NCBI RefSeq assembly: GCF_030150205.1 | Contig: NZ_JASLGT010000020.1 | Location: 75,012-139,011, forward strand | Length of the DNA: 64,000 bases | Direction: 5' to 3' | From: Niabella sp. | GTDB taxonomy: Bacteria > Bacteroidota > Bacteroidia > Chitinophagales > Chitinophagaceae | Part shown: positions 34,569 to 43,600 of the stretch, piece after piece | Layout: the number at the start of each line of letters is the position of its first letter | Position numbering within the stretch: the stretch's first letter is position 1 | Made by a program: the position numbers and the translations under genes | The notes under the pieces: model-generated | Seen by the model: only the letters and a program-made list of their open reading frames with translations | The model's database searches: none | Told to the model about the DNA's origin: nothing

Positions 34569-34632
34569 TTAGCCACCAGTTATAAGTTGACATAACATCA
34601 CATCCCGGAGCTAGTCTTCTGATCCTGTTTTT

Positions 34633-34748
34633 TTGAGATTTGAATCTTTAGCATTTAAGTTATCAGCCATTAGTGATTGATGTCCTGTTCTGAAATTTGT
34701 TTCTTGGGATTTGGACCTTTGGCATTTAAACGGTTAGCCATTATCCAA
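34633..34748. repeat. Imperfect direct duplication of about 40 bp in the intergenic region
   Basis: GATTTGAATCTTTAGCATTT...CAGCCATTA recurs about 76 bp downstream as GATTTGGACCTTTGGCATTT...TAGCCATTA. It is noncoding, between kinase and czcC; probably neutral intergenic duplication. Confidence 0.45.
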
Positions 34749-34781
34749 TGCCCGCTAACAACTGGTTGTTCCGCCCCGTTT

Positions 34782-34825
34782 TTTAAGCAGATTTTAAGCT
34801 AAACTTAAGGCGGCTTTAAGACCCG
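34782..34825 (+). promoter_or_regulatory. Four 11-bp direct repeats, candidate response-regulator binding box
   Basis: TTTAAG at 34782 and 34793, CTTAAG at 34804 and TTTAAG at 34815: four hexamers exactly 11 bp apart. Head-to-tail repeats with one-turn period are how OmpR/PhoB-family regulators bind. The array ends about 30 bp before the start of the efflux operon, so the two-component system next door probably activates here. Confidence 0.65.
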
Positions 34826-34856
34826 TGTTTCAATTTTGCCCTGAAACAGATCATGT

Positions 34857-36098
34857 ATGCGGGGATTATTATTTTTTGCAGGATTAATGGCAGGCATTTC
34901 GGGTTTTAGCCAGGAGAAAATGACCCTGGAAACCTGTGAGGCTGCATTTTTGAAAAACAATTTGTCGCTCCTGGCGCAGCAATATAATATTAGCCAGGCA
35001 GATGCCGATATTGCGCAGGCGAAAATCTGGGACTTGCCCCAGGCGAGTTTCCAAACCAATCTTTATAACCCGGAAGCCCATAAGGCCTTTGATTTGAGCA
35101 AAGCCAACAGCCTGTCTGTTCAGCAGCTATTATACCTGGGCGGGAAAAAAAAATATGAAGTAGCCTATGCCCGCAGTAACAAGGACCTGGCTTTGCTGGA
35201 ATTTGATCAGCTGCTTGCGGAACTAAAGGCCCGGTTGTATGAAACCTACTACACGCTGCATTACGAGGAAAAAAAGCTCATCGATATTAACACACAGCTA
35301 ACGTATATGACCGATCTGCTGGATGCTTTTAAAGTACAGACGGCAAAGGGCAATACGGCCCTGAAAGAGCAGGTGCGGTTACAGGCCATGGTGGTACAGC
35401 TTAACAATGATAAGATCGGGATCGTAAACACTATACTGCAACAGCAGCAGCTCCTGAAAACGTTTACCGGTTCACAGGAAAACATTCATACGGCCATCAC
35501 GGATAATGAGGACAGTGCCCTGTTGGCGCAACGTCCGTTAATGCCCCTGGATGAGCTCAAACAACAGGCATTGGCGCATAATGCTGATTATCGCTATTCA
35601 TTAAAAAATATTGAAGCCAATAAAGTAAATGTGAACTGGCAGCGCTCACAGAATGTGCCGGACCTTACGCTGGGCGGAGAATGGGATCAGCTGGGCGGCG
35701 CCTTCCGGAATGAGGTAAATCTTACCGTAGGCATTCCCATTCCGCTTTGGAAACGGAACAAGGGCAATGTTACAAAGGCGCAATACCAGGTAAAGGAAAG
35801 CCAGGCCAATAGTGATATGAAGAAACTGGACCTTGAAACTTCCGTGGAACTGGCGTATCAAACCTGGCAAAATCAATACAATCAGTATGCTGCGGTTAAA
35901 ACGGAAGATTTGCAAAACCTGCAGACCGTGCATGCAGGAATGCTGGCCAACTTTAGAAAAGGAAATGTAACCCTGGTTGATTTTACAGATTTTATGGATA
36001 GCTATCGCCAAACCATCCTGCAAATGTATGAGATGAAAAAACAACTCATGATTGCCGCACAGGAATTAAATCGCTTAACACAATCAAAAATATTTTAA
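34857..36098 (+). CDS. TolC/CzcC-family outer-membrane efflux protein
   Basis: 413 aa. Signal peptide MRGLLFFAGLMAGISGFS. Two outer membrane efflux protein repeats (about 25-200 and 215-405) are rich in coiled-coil heptads. It forms the trimeric outer-membrane channel of a tripartite pump. First gene of the czc-like operon; stop and next start are 2 bp apart. The start chosen is the ATG at 34857; an out-of-frame ATG occurs 4 bp earlier. Confidence 0.9.
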   Translation: MRGLLFFAGLMAGISGFSQEKMTLETCEAAFLKNNLSLLAQQYNISQADADIAQAKIWDLPQASFQTNLYNPEAHKAFDLSKANSLSVQQLLYLGGKKKYEVAYARSNKDLALLEFDQLLAELKARLYETYYTLHYEEKKLIDINTQLTYMTDLLDAFKVQTAKGNTALKEQVRLQAMVVQLNNDKIGIVNTILQQQQLLKTFTGSQENIHTAITDNEDSALLAQRPLMPLDELKQQALAHNADYRYSLKNIEANKVNVNWQRSQNVPDLTLGGEWDQLGGAFRNEVNLTVGIPIPLWKRNKGNVTKAQYQVKESQANSDMKKLDLETSVELAYQTWQNQYNQYAAVKTEDLQNLQTVHAGMLANFRKGNVTLVDFTDFMDSYRQTILQMYEMKKQLMIAAQELNRLTQSKIF

Positions 36099-36100
36099 GA

Positions 36101-37192
36101 ATGAATCGCGTATCGATACTGCCGGCACTGGTGATGATCTTATTGGTGTCTTGCGGACAAAAAGAGAACCAGAAGGAACAGACTATTATTAAGGGATTTG
36201 AGCTTAGTGATGTAATGATGCGCTCCACCACAACAGAGGAGGTGCACCGGCAGCCCATTGAAACGGAAATGAATTTTTTTGGAAAGATTGCCGCCGATAA
36301 AAACAACTATATCGATGTGTTTCCGCTGGTAGGAGGCAACGTGATTAGCGTAAACGTGGAGCTGGGCGATTTTGTACATAAAGGGCAGGTGCTGGCAACC
36401 ATACGCAGTACAGAAATGGCCGGTATGCAGAAAGACATCAGTGATGCTAAAACGGACCTTGCTGTGGCACAAAACAACCTACGGGTAGCACAGGAAATGT
36501 ATGAAGGAAAACTGAGTACGGAGAAAGAAGTCCTGGAAGCGCAGAGCCAGCTTACAAAGGCGCGCGATCAGTTAAAAAGAGCCGAAGCCGTGGGAACCAT
36601 TTATAATATCCGTAATGGCAATATTTACTCCGTGGTAGCGCCCATCAGCGGGTATATTGTGCAGAAGAATATTAACAAAGACATGCAGCTGCGGAGCGAC
36701 CGGTCCGATAATATTTTTGATGTGGCCAATACCTCCAATGTATGGGCAATGGTGAATGTAAACGAAGCCGATATCGATAAGATCGGTTTGGGAATGAAAG
36801 CAGAGGTAGCCACATTGAGCTATCCGGATAAAAAATTTTTTGGAAAGATTGATAAGATCTTTAAAATCATTGACCCGCAAACCAATGCGATGCAGGCCAG
36901 AGTAGTGCTGGACAATGTGCAGGGACTGTTGATACCGGAAAGTAAGGCCACTATTAAAGTGTTTAATACCCAGGACAGCACTGCTTTTGCGGTACCCTCC
37001 CAGGCGGTCATTTTTGACAATAACAAGAATTATGTGGTTCAGTTCCTTTCTCAAAATAACCTTAAGATACGGGAGGTAAAAGTATTGCAGCAAACCGGTG
37101 CCGTTACCTATATCTCCGAAGGGTTAAAAGAAGGAGACCGGGTAGTGACCAATAACCAGCTGATGATTTACCGCTCGCTCAACGATCAGTAA
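36101..37192 (+). CDS. CzcB/CusB-like periplasmic adaptor (membrane fusion lipoprotein)
   Basis: 363 aa. N-terminal lipobox VSILPALVMILLVSC puts the mature protein on a membrane anchor. Barrel-sandwich lipoyl halves are visible as NVELGDFVHKGQVLATI and VVAPISGYIVQKNI, separated by a helical hairpin (about 105-165), then a beta-barrel and C-terminal domain. It connects the RND pump with the outer-membrane channel. No His- or Met-rich metal-binding N-terminus is present. Confidence 0.92.
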   Translation: MNRVSILPALVMILLVSCGQKENQKEQTIIKGFELSDVMMRSTTTEEVHRQPIETEMNFFGKIAADKNNYIDVFPLVGGNVISVNVELGDFVHKGQVLATIRSTEMAGMQKDISDAKTDLAVAQNNLRVAQEMYEGKLSTEKEVLEAQSQLTKARDQLKRAEAVGTIYNIRNGNIYSVVAPISGYIVQKNINKDMQLRSDRSDNIFDVANTSNVWAMVNVNEADIDKIGLGMKAEVATLSYPDKKFFGKIDKIFKIIDPQTNAMQARVVLDNVQGLLIPESKATIKVFNTQDSTAFAVPSQAVIFDNNKNYVVQFLSQNNLKIREVKVLQQTGAVTYISEGLKEGDRVVTNNQLMIYRSLNDQ

Positions 37193-37248
37193 ACAGGACT
37201 GCTGAAGATACAATCATGAATGAAATTATTGAATAAATACGGGCGCGA

Positions 37249-40200
37249 ATGAACAGGTTTATAAAGAGCATCATTACTTTTTCTCTGAAGAATAAAGTAT
37301 TTACGTTTGTGTGGGTAGGTATACTGGCCATTGCAGGGCTGATCAGTTTTAAGAACATGCCCATTGAAGCGTTTCCGGATGTGACGAATACCCAGATCGT
37401 GATTATTACCCAGTGGAGCGGCAGAAGTGCAGAAGAAGTAGAGCGCTTTGTAACCACCCCCGTTGAACTGGCGATGAGCCCGGTGCAAAAAAAAGCCAGT
37501 GTGCGGAGCACTACGATGTTTGGCTTATCGATCGTAAAAATAATTTTTGATGATGGTGTAGAAGATATGATCGCCCGTAACCAGGTAAATAACCAGTTAC
37601 GGACGGTGAGCCTGCCGGAGGGAGCAGAACCGGAAGTACAACCGCCTTATGGGCCTACCGGAGAAATTTTCCGGTATATCCTAAAAAGTCCTAAAAGGGA
37701 TTCACGCGATCTGCTGACCTTGCAGACCTGGGTGGTAGACCGCGCATTACGGGGGGTGCCCGGAGTGGCCGACATCAATGTGTTTGGTGGCCAGGATAAA
37801 GTGTTTGAACTCAGCATCGACCCGCGCAAGCTGGATAAATACAATCTTACACCCCTGCAGGTATATGATGCGGTAACAAAAAGTAACCTGAATGTGGGTG
37901 GTGATGTAATTGAAAAAAACGGCCAGTCCTATGTGGTGCGCGGTATCGGGCTGCTCAAAAGCCAGGATGAGATCGGAAACGTGACCATCCAGACGGATAA
38001 TGGCAACCCCATCCTGGTTAAAAATATTGCTGAGGTGCGTGAAAGTTCATTGCCGCGGGTTGGCCAGGCGGGGCTGGACAGTGTGTCTGACGTGGTACAA
38101 GGCATTGTGGTAATGCGTAAGGGAGAAAATCCAAGAGAAGTGCTGGATGGCGTAAAGGCAAAAATAAAAGAGCTGAATACCAAAACGCTTCCAAAGGATG
38201 TAAAACTGGTTACCTTCTACGACCGGGATAACCTGATGGATTTTACCACGCATACGGTATTGCACAACCTGGTGGAGGGAATCGTATTTGTAACGGTGAT
38301 CGTTTTTCTGTTTATGGCCGACTGGCGTACCACGCTGATCGTATCCATCATTATTCCGCTGTCGTTGCTTTTTGCATTCTTCTGTTTAAAACTGGCGGGT
38401 ATGAGTGCCAACCTGCTTTCCCTGGGGGCGGTTGACTTTGGAATTATTATCGATGGGGCGGTGGTGATGGTAGAAGGGGTATTTGTAATGCTCGATCACA
38501 AAGCCCGGAAGTATGGTATGGAAAAATTTAACAAGCTGGCAAAAGCCGGCTGGATCCGGCAAACGGGAACCGGCCTGGGCAAGGCGATCTTCTTTTCCAA
38601 ACTGATCATCATTACTTCCTTATTACCCATCTTTTCTTTTCAGAAGGTAGAAGGGAAAATGTTCTCACCGCTGGCCTATACCCTGGGTTTTGCATTGATG
38701 GGCGCGCTGTTATTTACACTTACACTGGTGCCGGTGCTTTCGCATATTTTACTGAATAAAAATGTACGGGAGAAGCATAATATTTTTGTGAATTTCTGGG
38801 ATCGCATTGTTGAAAAAGGATTCCGGGCAACATTCCGCAATAAACGCCTGAGTTTGCTTGTGGCGCTCGCCTTTCTGGCGCTGACCCTTTTTTCCGGAAA
38901 ATTCCTGGGAACCGAATTCCTTCCACAGTTAAATGAAGGCTCATTATGGGTAACGGCGGAAATGCCGATGAGTACTTCACTGAGGGAGTCGATGAAAACA
39001 ACGGATGAGTTAAAGAATGTGATCCGCAGTTTTCCGGAGGTGACCGGCGTACTTTCTCAAACCGGCAGAAGCAATGACGGAACGGATCCGAATGGTTTTG
39101 GATTTGTACAATTTGCCGTGAACCTGAAGCCCCGGGATGAATGGAAACGGAAAATAACGATGGACGAGCTGATTGAGGAAATGGATCAGAAGCTGAAAAA
39201 GTTCCAGGGTATTACGTTTAACTATTCCCAGCCTATTTCTGATAACGTAGCAGAGGCTGTGGCAGGGTTTAAGGCAGAGAACGGGATCAAGATCTTTGGA
39301 GATGATCTGCAAACACTGGATGGCCTTGCCAACCAGGTGCTGGAGCAGATCAAAACCGTACAAGGTGTAAAAGAACCGGGAATCATTAAGAATATTGGTC
39401 AGCCCGAAGTAAGCGTGGTGCTGGATCGTAATAAAATGGCGGCCTATGGTGTACAGCCGGCAGATGCGCAGGCGGTGCTGGAAATGGCATTTGGCGGAAA
39501 GACCGCTTCCGAAATGTACGAAGGGGAGCGGAAATTCGACATCCGGCTGCGTTATGCTTCGGAGTACCGGAAGGACGAGGAAGATATTGCCCGGCTAATG
39601 GTGCCCAGCCAGGATGGAACCAAGATTCCTTTAAAAGAGATCAGCGATATTGTTAAAGACAACGGTGCCGCATTTATATACCGGGATAATATCAAACGGT
39701 ATATCGGCGTTAAGTTTTCTATTCGCGACCGCGACCTGGGTAGTACCATTGCGGATGCACAAAAAAAGGTGGCAGGTATTGCATTGCCGGATGGCTACAG
39801 TATCGGCTGGACAGGTCAATTTGAAAACCAGGTGCGGGCCTCGCACCGCCTGGGGCAGGTGGTGCCGGTAAGCATCCTCATGATCTTCTTTTTACTGTTC
39901 ATTCTTTTTGGAAACATGAAAGACTCGCTCCTGGTGCTGGCCAATGTGCCGTTTGCATTGATCGGGGGTATTATTGCGCTGCATATTACGCATATGAATT
40001 TTGGGATCTCGGCGGGTGTGGGCTTTATTGCGTTATTTGGTATTTGTATACAGAACGGCGTGATCCTGATTTCTGAATTCCATAACAATATAAAGTTAAA
40101 CATGCCGTTGAACTATGCCATCCTGCAGGGGGTGAAAGTGCGTACAAGACCCGTGGTAATGACCGCGCTGATGGCTTCGATCGGGTTGCTGCCGGCAGCG

Positions 40201-40347
40201 CTTTCCACAGGTATCGGGTCCGAATCGCAGAAGCCGCTGGCCATTGTGATCATAGGAGGACTCATCACCGCAACGGTATTAACCCTGCTGATCTTCCCGA
40301 TTATTTTCTGGGTGTTTAACCGGACGAGGAAAGAACAAATTACCTAG
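37249..40347 (+). CDS. HME-family RND metal-efflux pump (CzcA-like)
   Basis: 1032 aa, 12 TM helices with two large periplasmic loops. The TM4 proton-relay motif reads DFGIIIDGAVVMVEG, the form of divalent-cation (Zn/Co/Cd/Ni) HME pumps, whereas Cu/Ag pumps have a different, Ala-rich version. It exports periplasmic or cytoplasmic metal ions through the CzcB- and CzcC-like partners encoded just upstream. The gap to czcB is 56 bp. A perfect 10-bp hairpin (40358-40388) follows. Confidence 0.94.
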   Translation: MNRFIKSIITFSLKNKVFTFVWVGILAIAGLISFKNMPIEAFPDVTNTQIVIITQWSGRSAEEVERFVTTPVELAMSPVQKKASVRSTTMFGLSIVKIIFDDGVEDMIARNQVNNQLRTVSLPEGAEPEVQPPYGPTGEIFRYILKSPKRDSRDLLTLQTWVVDRALRGVPGVADINVFGGQDKVFELSIDPRKLDKYNLTPLQVYDAVTKSNLNVGGDVIEKNGQSYVVRGIGLLKSQDEIGNVTIQTDNGNPILVKNIAEVRESSLPRVGQAGLDSVSDVVQGIVVMRKGENPREVLDGVKAKIKELNTKTLPKDVKLVTFYDRDNLMDFTTHTVLHNLVEGIVFVTVIVFLFMADWRTTLIVSIIIPLSLLFAFFCLKLAGMSANLLSLGAVDFGIIIDGAVVMVEGVFVMLDHKARKYGMEKFNKLAKAGWIRQTGTGLGKAIFFSKLIIITSLLPIFSFQKVEGKMFSPLAYTLGFALMGALLFTLTLVPVLSHILLNKNVREKHNIFVNFWDRIVEKGFRATFRNKRLSLLVALAFLALTLFSGKFLGTEFLPQLNEGSLWVTAEMPMSTSLRESMKTTDELKNVIRSFPEVTGVLSQTGRSNDGTDPNGFGFVQFAVNLKPRDEWKRKITMDELIEEMDQKLKKFQGITFNYSQPISDNVAEAVAGFKAENGIKIFGDDLQTLDGLANQVLEQIKTVQGVKEPGIIKNIGQPEVSVVLDRNKMAAYGVQPADAQAVLEMAFGGKTASEMYEGERKFDIRLRYASEYRKDEEDIARLMVPSQDGTKIPLKEISDIVKDNGAAFIYRDNIKRYIGVKFSIRDRDLGSTIADAQKKVAGIALPDGYSIGWTGQFENQVRASHRLGQVVPVSILMIFFLLFILFGNMKDSLLVLANVPFALIGGIIALHITHMNFGISAGVGFIALFGICIQNGVILISEFHNNIKLNMPLNYAILQGVKVRTRPVVMTALMASIGLLPAALSTGIGSESQKPLAIVIIGGLITATVLTLLIFPIIFWVFNRTRKEQIT

Positions 40348-40357
40348 GCGCACAGCA

Positions 40358-40388
40358 GACCTATGAGCTTTAAGAAATCTCATAGGTC
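40358..40388. terminator. Hairpin between convergent genes, probable bidirectional terminator
   Basis: Perfect stem GACCTATGAG/CTCATAGGTC with an 11-nt loop, between the stops of czcA (+) and the TsaC/Sua5 gene (-). The T-run is weak on either side. Confidence 0.55.
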
Positions 40389-40390
40389 TC

Positions 40391-40999
40391 TCATTCTTCC
40401 CATTCTCCCAATCCTTTCCGCACCAGCACGTTCTCGTTGCCGGTACAATCGATAATGGTAGAAGGAATCATTCCACCGATGCCGCTGTCAATAACAATGT
40501 CTACAAGGTTCTGGTAATGTTCGTGGATGATCTCCGGGTCTGTATAATCTTCTACTAATTCACCAGGAAGCGTAGTACTTAAAATGGGATGTCCCAATTC
40601 CCGGATCAGCGCCTGCGTGATCTTATTATCCGGAACACGGATCCCAACGGTATTCTTTTTACTGTGCAGGATCTTGGGCACCTGCTTGCTGGCTTCCAGG
40701 ATAAACGTATAGGGCCCGGGAAGGTATTCTTTCAGCAACCGGAAGGTGCTGTTGGAGATCTGTTTGGCAAAATCACTAAGATGACTCAGGTCTGCACAAA
40801 CAAAAGAGAATTGCGCTTTTTTAGGGTCAATTTTTTTGATCCAGGCGATACGTTCGATGGCCTTGGTCTGGAAAATGTCGCAACCCAAACCATAGATGGT
40901 ATCCGTAGGATAAATAATGATCCCGCCTTCGCGCAGGGTATCGGCTACCTGTTTAATCAAACGCGGCTGGGGATCTTTGGGGTGGATGGGGATAAGCAT
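40391..40999 (-). CDS. L-threonylcarbamoyladenylate synthase (TsaC/Sua5/YrdC family)
   Basis: 202 aa. YrdC fold with GIIIYPTDTIYGLGCD, then SFVCADLSHLSDFAK, LPGPYTFILEAS, VGIRVPDN and PILSTTLP. It makes threonylcarbamoyl-AMP from Thr, bicarbonate and ATP for the t6A37 modification of ANN-decoding tRNAs. It lacks the extra Sua5 C-terminal domain. It is single in its transcription unit. An inverted repeat (GTTTATAGG/CCTATAAAC, 41045-41099) separates it from the upstream methyltransferase on the same strand. Confidence 0.9.
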   Translation of the reverse strand: MLIPIHPKDPQPRLIKQVADTLREGGIIIYPTDTIYGLGCDIFQTKAIERIAWIKKIDPKKAQFSFVCADLSHLSDFAKQISNSTFRLLKEYLPGPYTFILEASKQVPKILHSKKNTVGIRVPDNKITQALIRELGHPILSTTLPGELVEDYTDPEIIHEHYQNLVDIVIDSGIGGMIPSTIIDCTGNENVLVRKGLGEWEE

Positions 41000-41044
41000 A
41001 CTGCAAATATCGGATGATAAGTTAATAAGTTTAAAAGTTAACAG

Positions 41045-41099
41045 GTTTATAGGATGACAGGGAGCTATTATGAAGGGTATTCCTTATAAACCTATAAAC
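41045..41099. terminator. Inverted repeat between methyltransferase and TsaC genes
   Basis: GTTTATAGG (41045-41053) pairs with CCTATAAAC (41091-41099), within longer imperfect symmetry. It may terminate the leftward methyltransferase transcript; no clear T-run. Confidence 0.35.
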
Positions 41100-41114
41100 T
41101 TATCAACCTGTCAA

Positions 41115-41915
41115 CTAATGCTTCACCGCCGTTAATGCATAAACCATGGGGATCTTATTCCCCAGGTGTTGAATGCGGTATTTTTTAGGCGCTATTTCGG
41201 TGGTATGCCGGAAGCAATTATAAGGAGAATAGTCAAATTCCTCAAAGGTGGTCAGCTCAAGTCCGTTCTCAAGGAGGCTGCTGAGCACTTCGGCCGTACC
41301 GTGGTTCCACATTACATATTCCTGGTGCAACTCCGCATCGCGGTCGGCATACGTGCCGGTATAGGTTTCGGCAATGGGCCCGGTATTAAAATAGCTATAG
41401 CCTATTTTATCAAAGTCGTCGTCAAACATCCATACCACCGGGTGAAATTCCACAAATACAAACCGGCCTCCGGGTTTTAGGAAGCTTGAAATAACCGCCG
41501 CCCATCGGTCTAGGTCCGGCAGCCAGCCAATGGTGCCATAACTGGTAAAAACGATATCAAATGTTTCATTCAGATGATTGGAAAGATCATAGAGATCGCA
41601 GCAGATAAACCGGACATCCGTATGGGTTTTGGCTGCCAGGTCATTGGCGGCTTCAATGGCTTTGTCAGACAGGTCGACCCCGGTAACCTGCGCACCCATG
41701 CGGGCCAGTGAAATGGAGTCCTGTCCAAAATGGCATTGCAGGTGCAGGATGCGTTTGCCGCTGATATCACCCAGCAGGTTCCGTTCAATATCATTAAGGG
41801 AAGAGGTGCCGTTTATGAAGCCATTTACATCATAGAAATCCGATTCCAAGTGAAACCGTACTTTATTGTTCCAGGACGCTTTATTAATGGCCAGGTAGTC
41901 TTTTACAGGGTCCAT
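41115..41915 (-). CDS. Class I SAM-dependent methyltransferase
   Basis: 266 aa from the ATG at 41915 (MDPVKDYLAINKASWN). A further 60 codons are open upstream but reach into the neighbouring gene and have no family character. SAM motif I is KRILHLQCHFGQDSISLARMG; motif II VTGVDLSDKAIEAA; then FDIVFTSYGTIGWLPD and LKPGGRFVFVEFHPV. The substrate is unknown; the family often acts on small molecules. Confidence 0.88.
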   Translation of the reverse strand: MDPVKDYLAINKASWNNKVRFHLESDFYDVNGFINGTSSLNDIERNLLGDISGKRILHLQCHFGQDSISLARMGAQVTGVDLSDKAIEAANDLAAKTHTDVRFICCDLYDLSNHLNETFDIVFTSYGTIGWLPDLDRWAAVISSFLKPGGRFVFVEFHPVVWMFDDDFDKIGYSYFNTGPIAETYTGTYADRDAELHQEYVMWNHGTAEVLSSLLENGLELTTFEEFDYSPYNCFRHTTEIAPKKYRIQHLGNKIPMVYALTAVKH

Positions 41916-42024
41916 TGTATATGTTTTCTGATCCGTTGGTTTTTGCCTAACAGGATTACCGGACGCTGAAGGGAGTGACACAACCGGGCTCAATAGTAGT
42001 GCTGAAGCCCGGCTCAAAAAAAAA

Positions 42025-43050
42025 TTATTGAATCGCCCAAACTTCCTTACCACGCAGCAGTGCATCCAGGTCCGGTGCCTTGCGGGCCCTGGCATCTTCC
42101 AGCTGCAGGGCCATCATTTCTTCATAACAGGGGCGGTCCGCTTCATAGAACACGCCAAATGGCCGGGGCAGGTGCCCTTCCAGTGCCGGGTTATCGAAAA
42201 TGCGGGTGAGCAGCTGTGCTTTAAAAATGTCTTTTTCATCGTGTATCCACAGATCATCGGCGCTGTATCCTTCGCCCAGGGTTACCACCTGCGGTTTAAA
42301 GCCATCCAGGCGAATGCCTTTTTTGCCTCCGGCGCCAAAGATCAGCGGCTTGCCATGCTCCACAAAAATGGTTTCTTCGGCCTTTGAACTTTTTTCTGTA
42401 AACACCTCAAAAGCACCATCGTTGAAGATATTACAGTTCTGGTAAATCTCCAGGAAGGAAGCGCCCTTGTGCTGGTGGGTGCGGATCAGCATGGCCTGCA
42501 GGTGTTTGGGATCGCGGTCCATGGTACGGGCCACAAAGCTGGCATCGGCACCCATGGCCAGGGCCAGGGGATTGAACGGGTGGTCGATGCTGCCAAAAGG
42601 CGTGGACTTGGTTACTTTATTTTCTTCGGATGTTGGGGAGTACTGCCCCTTGGTTAACCCGTAGATCTGGTTGTTGAACAGCAGCACATTTACATCAAAA
42701 TTCCTTCTTAATAAATGAATGGTATGGTTACCGCCGATGCTGAGTCCATCTCCGTCACCGGTAACGATCCAGACACTCAGCTCCGGGCGGGTGGCTTTAA
42801 GCCCCGAAGCGATGGCCGTGGCGCGGCCGTGGATCGAGTGCATACCATAGGTGTTCATATAATAGGGAAACCGGCTGCTGCACCCGATACCGGAGATAAA
42901 TACAATGTTTTCTTTGGGAATACCCAACCCAGGCATTACGCGCTGCACCTGTGCCAATATAGAATAATCGCCACAGCCGGGGCACCAGCGTACTTCCTGG
43001 TCGGTTGCAAAATCTTTGGCTGTTAAGGCGGGAGTGATAACTTCGGACAT
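42025..43050 (-). CDS. 2-oxoacid:ferredoxin oxidoreductase, beta subunit
   Basis: 341 aa from the ATG at 43050 (MSEVITPALTAKDFA). The cluster/TPP region shows CPGCGDYSILAQVQ and GIGCSSRFPYY. The TPP-Mg motif is VTGDGDGLSIGGNH...NNQIYGLTKGQYSPTS. The length and HGRATAIASGLK are typical of KorB (2-oxoglutarate:ferredoxin oxidoreductase). The alpha subunit gene (korA), normally directly upstream, is not here: a divergent cytochrome gene occupies that position. A TAACTTTG box at 43069-43076 gives it its own promoter. Confidence 0.9.
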   Translation of the reverse strand: MSEVITPALTAKDFATDQEVRWCPGCGDYSILAQVQRVMPGLGIPKENIVFISGIGCSSRFPYYMNTYGMHSIHGRATAIASGLKATRPELSVWIVTGDGDGLSIGGNHTIHLLRRNFDVNVLLFNNQIYGLTKGQYSPTSEENKVTKSTPFGSIDHPFNPLALAMGADASFVARTMDRDPKHLQAMLIRTHQHKGASFLEIYQNCNIFNDGAFEVFTEKSSKAEETIFVEHGKPLIFGAGGKKGIRLDGFKPQVVTLGEGYSADDLWIHDEKDIFKAQLLTRIFDNPALEGHLPRPFGVFYEADRPCYEEMMALQLEDARARKAPDLDALLRGKEVWAIQ

Positions 43051-43068
43051 GATCTTAAAAATAGGCTG

Positions 43069-43076
43069 CAAAGTTA
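43069..43076 (-). promoter_or_regulatory. -7 promoter element (TAACTTTG) of the oxidoreductase beta gene
   Basis: Perfect TAnnTTTG on the reverse strand, 18 bp before the ATG at 43050; implies independent transcription of this subunit. Confidence 0.5.
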
Positions 43077-43213
43077 ATCATTCTGTGGGATTGAAAGGAT
43101 TGTTATCCGGATAACAAACGACTGTTTATGGTGCGTTGTGCGTTCAAACCCTTGTTTCTCTTGATTTTTCCTAAATTGCGGTTAGTTGTCATTTATTTGT
43201 AAAAACTTATTTT

Positions 43214-43600
43214 ATGAGATATAAAAAGATTTCCATCGTATTTACGTGCATTCTTTTAACCATTATGGCGGGCACTTCCTATTCTTTATACCGTCCGCCA
43301 CATAATCTGAAAGTGCTGCCCCAGGATATTACACATGAGCGGCTGGACAGTATTATGGATTCTTATAACAAAGCATTGGGGGTAAAGTGCAATTTTTGTC
43401 ATGCAAAAAGAAAGGATTCGGACCGGCTGGATTTTGCTTCTGATGAAAACCCAGCCAAGGATGTGGCCCGGAATATGCTGCGGATGACGATTGATATCAA
43501 TAAGAATTATTTCCGCACCGATTCGGTGATCCATCCGGCCTATCTGAATACCGTTACCTGTAATACCTGCCATAAGGGAGATGCGTATCCGGAACATTAA
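43214..43600 (+). CDS. Small diheme c-type cytochrome
   Basis: 128 aa. N-terminal signal/anchor KKISIVFTCILLTIMAG, two haem-binding motifs CNFCH (near residue 57) and CNTCH (near 119), and the sequence LPQDITHERLDSIMDSYNKAL typical of the photosynthetic-reaction-centre cytochrome c subunit-like family found in many non-phototrophic Bacteroidota. It probably carries electrons in the periplasm. Divergent from the oxidoreductase beta gene. Confidence 0.87.
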   Translation: MRYKKISIVFTCILLTIMAGTSYSLYRPPHNLKVLPQDITHERLDSIMDSYNKALGVKCNFCHAKRKDSDRLDFASDENPAKDVARNMLRMTIDINKNYFRTDSVIHPAYLNTVTCNTCHKGDAYPEH

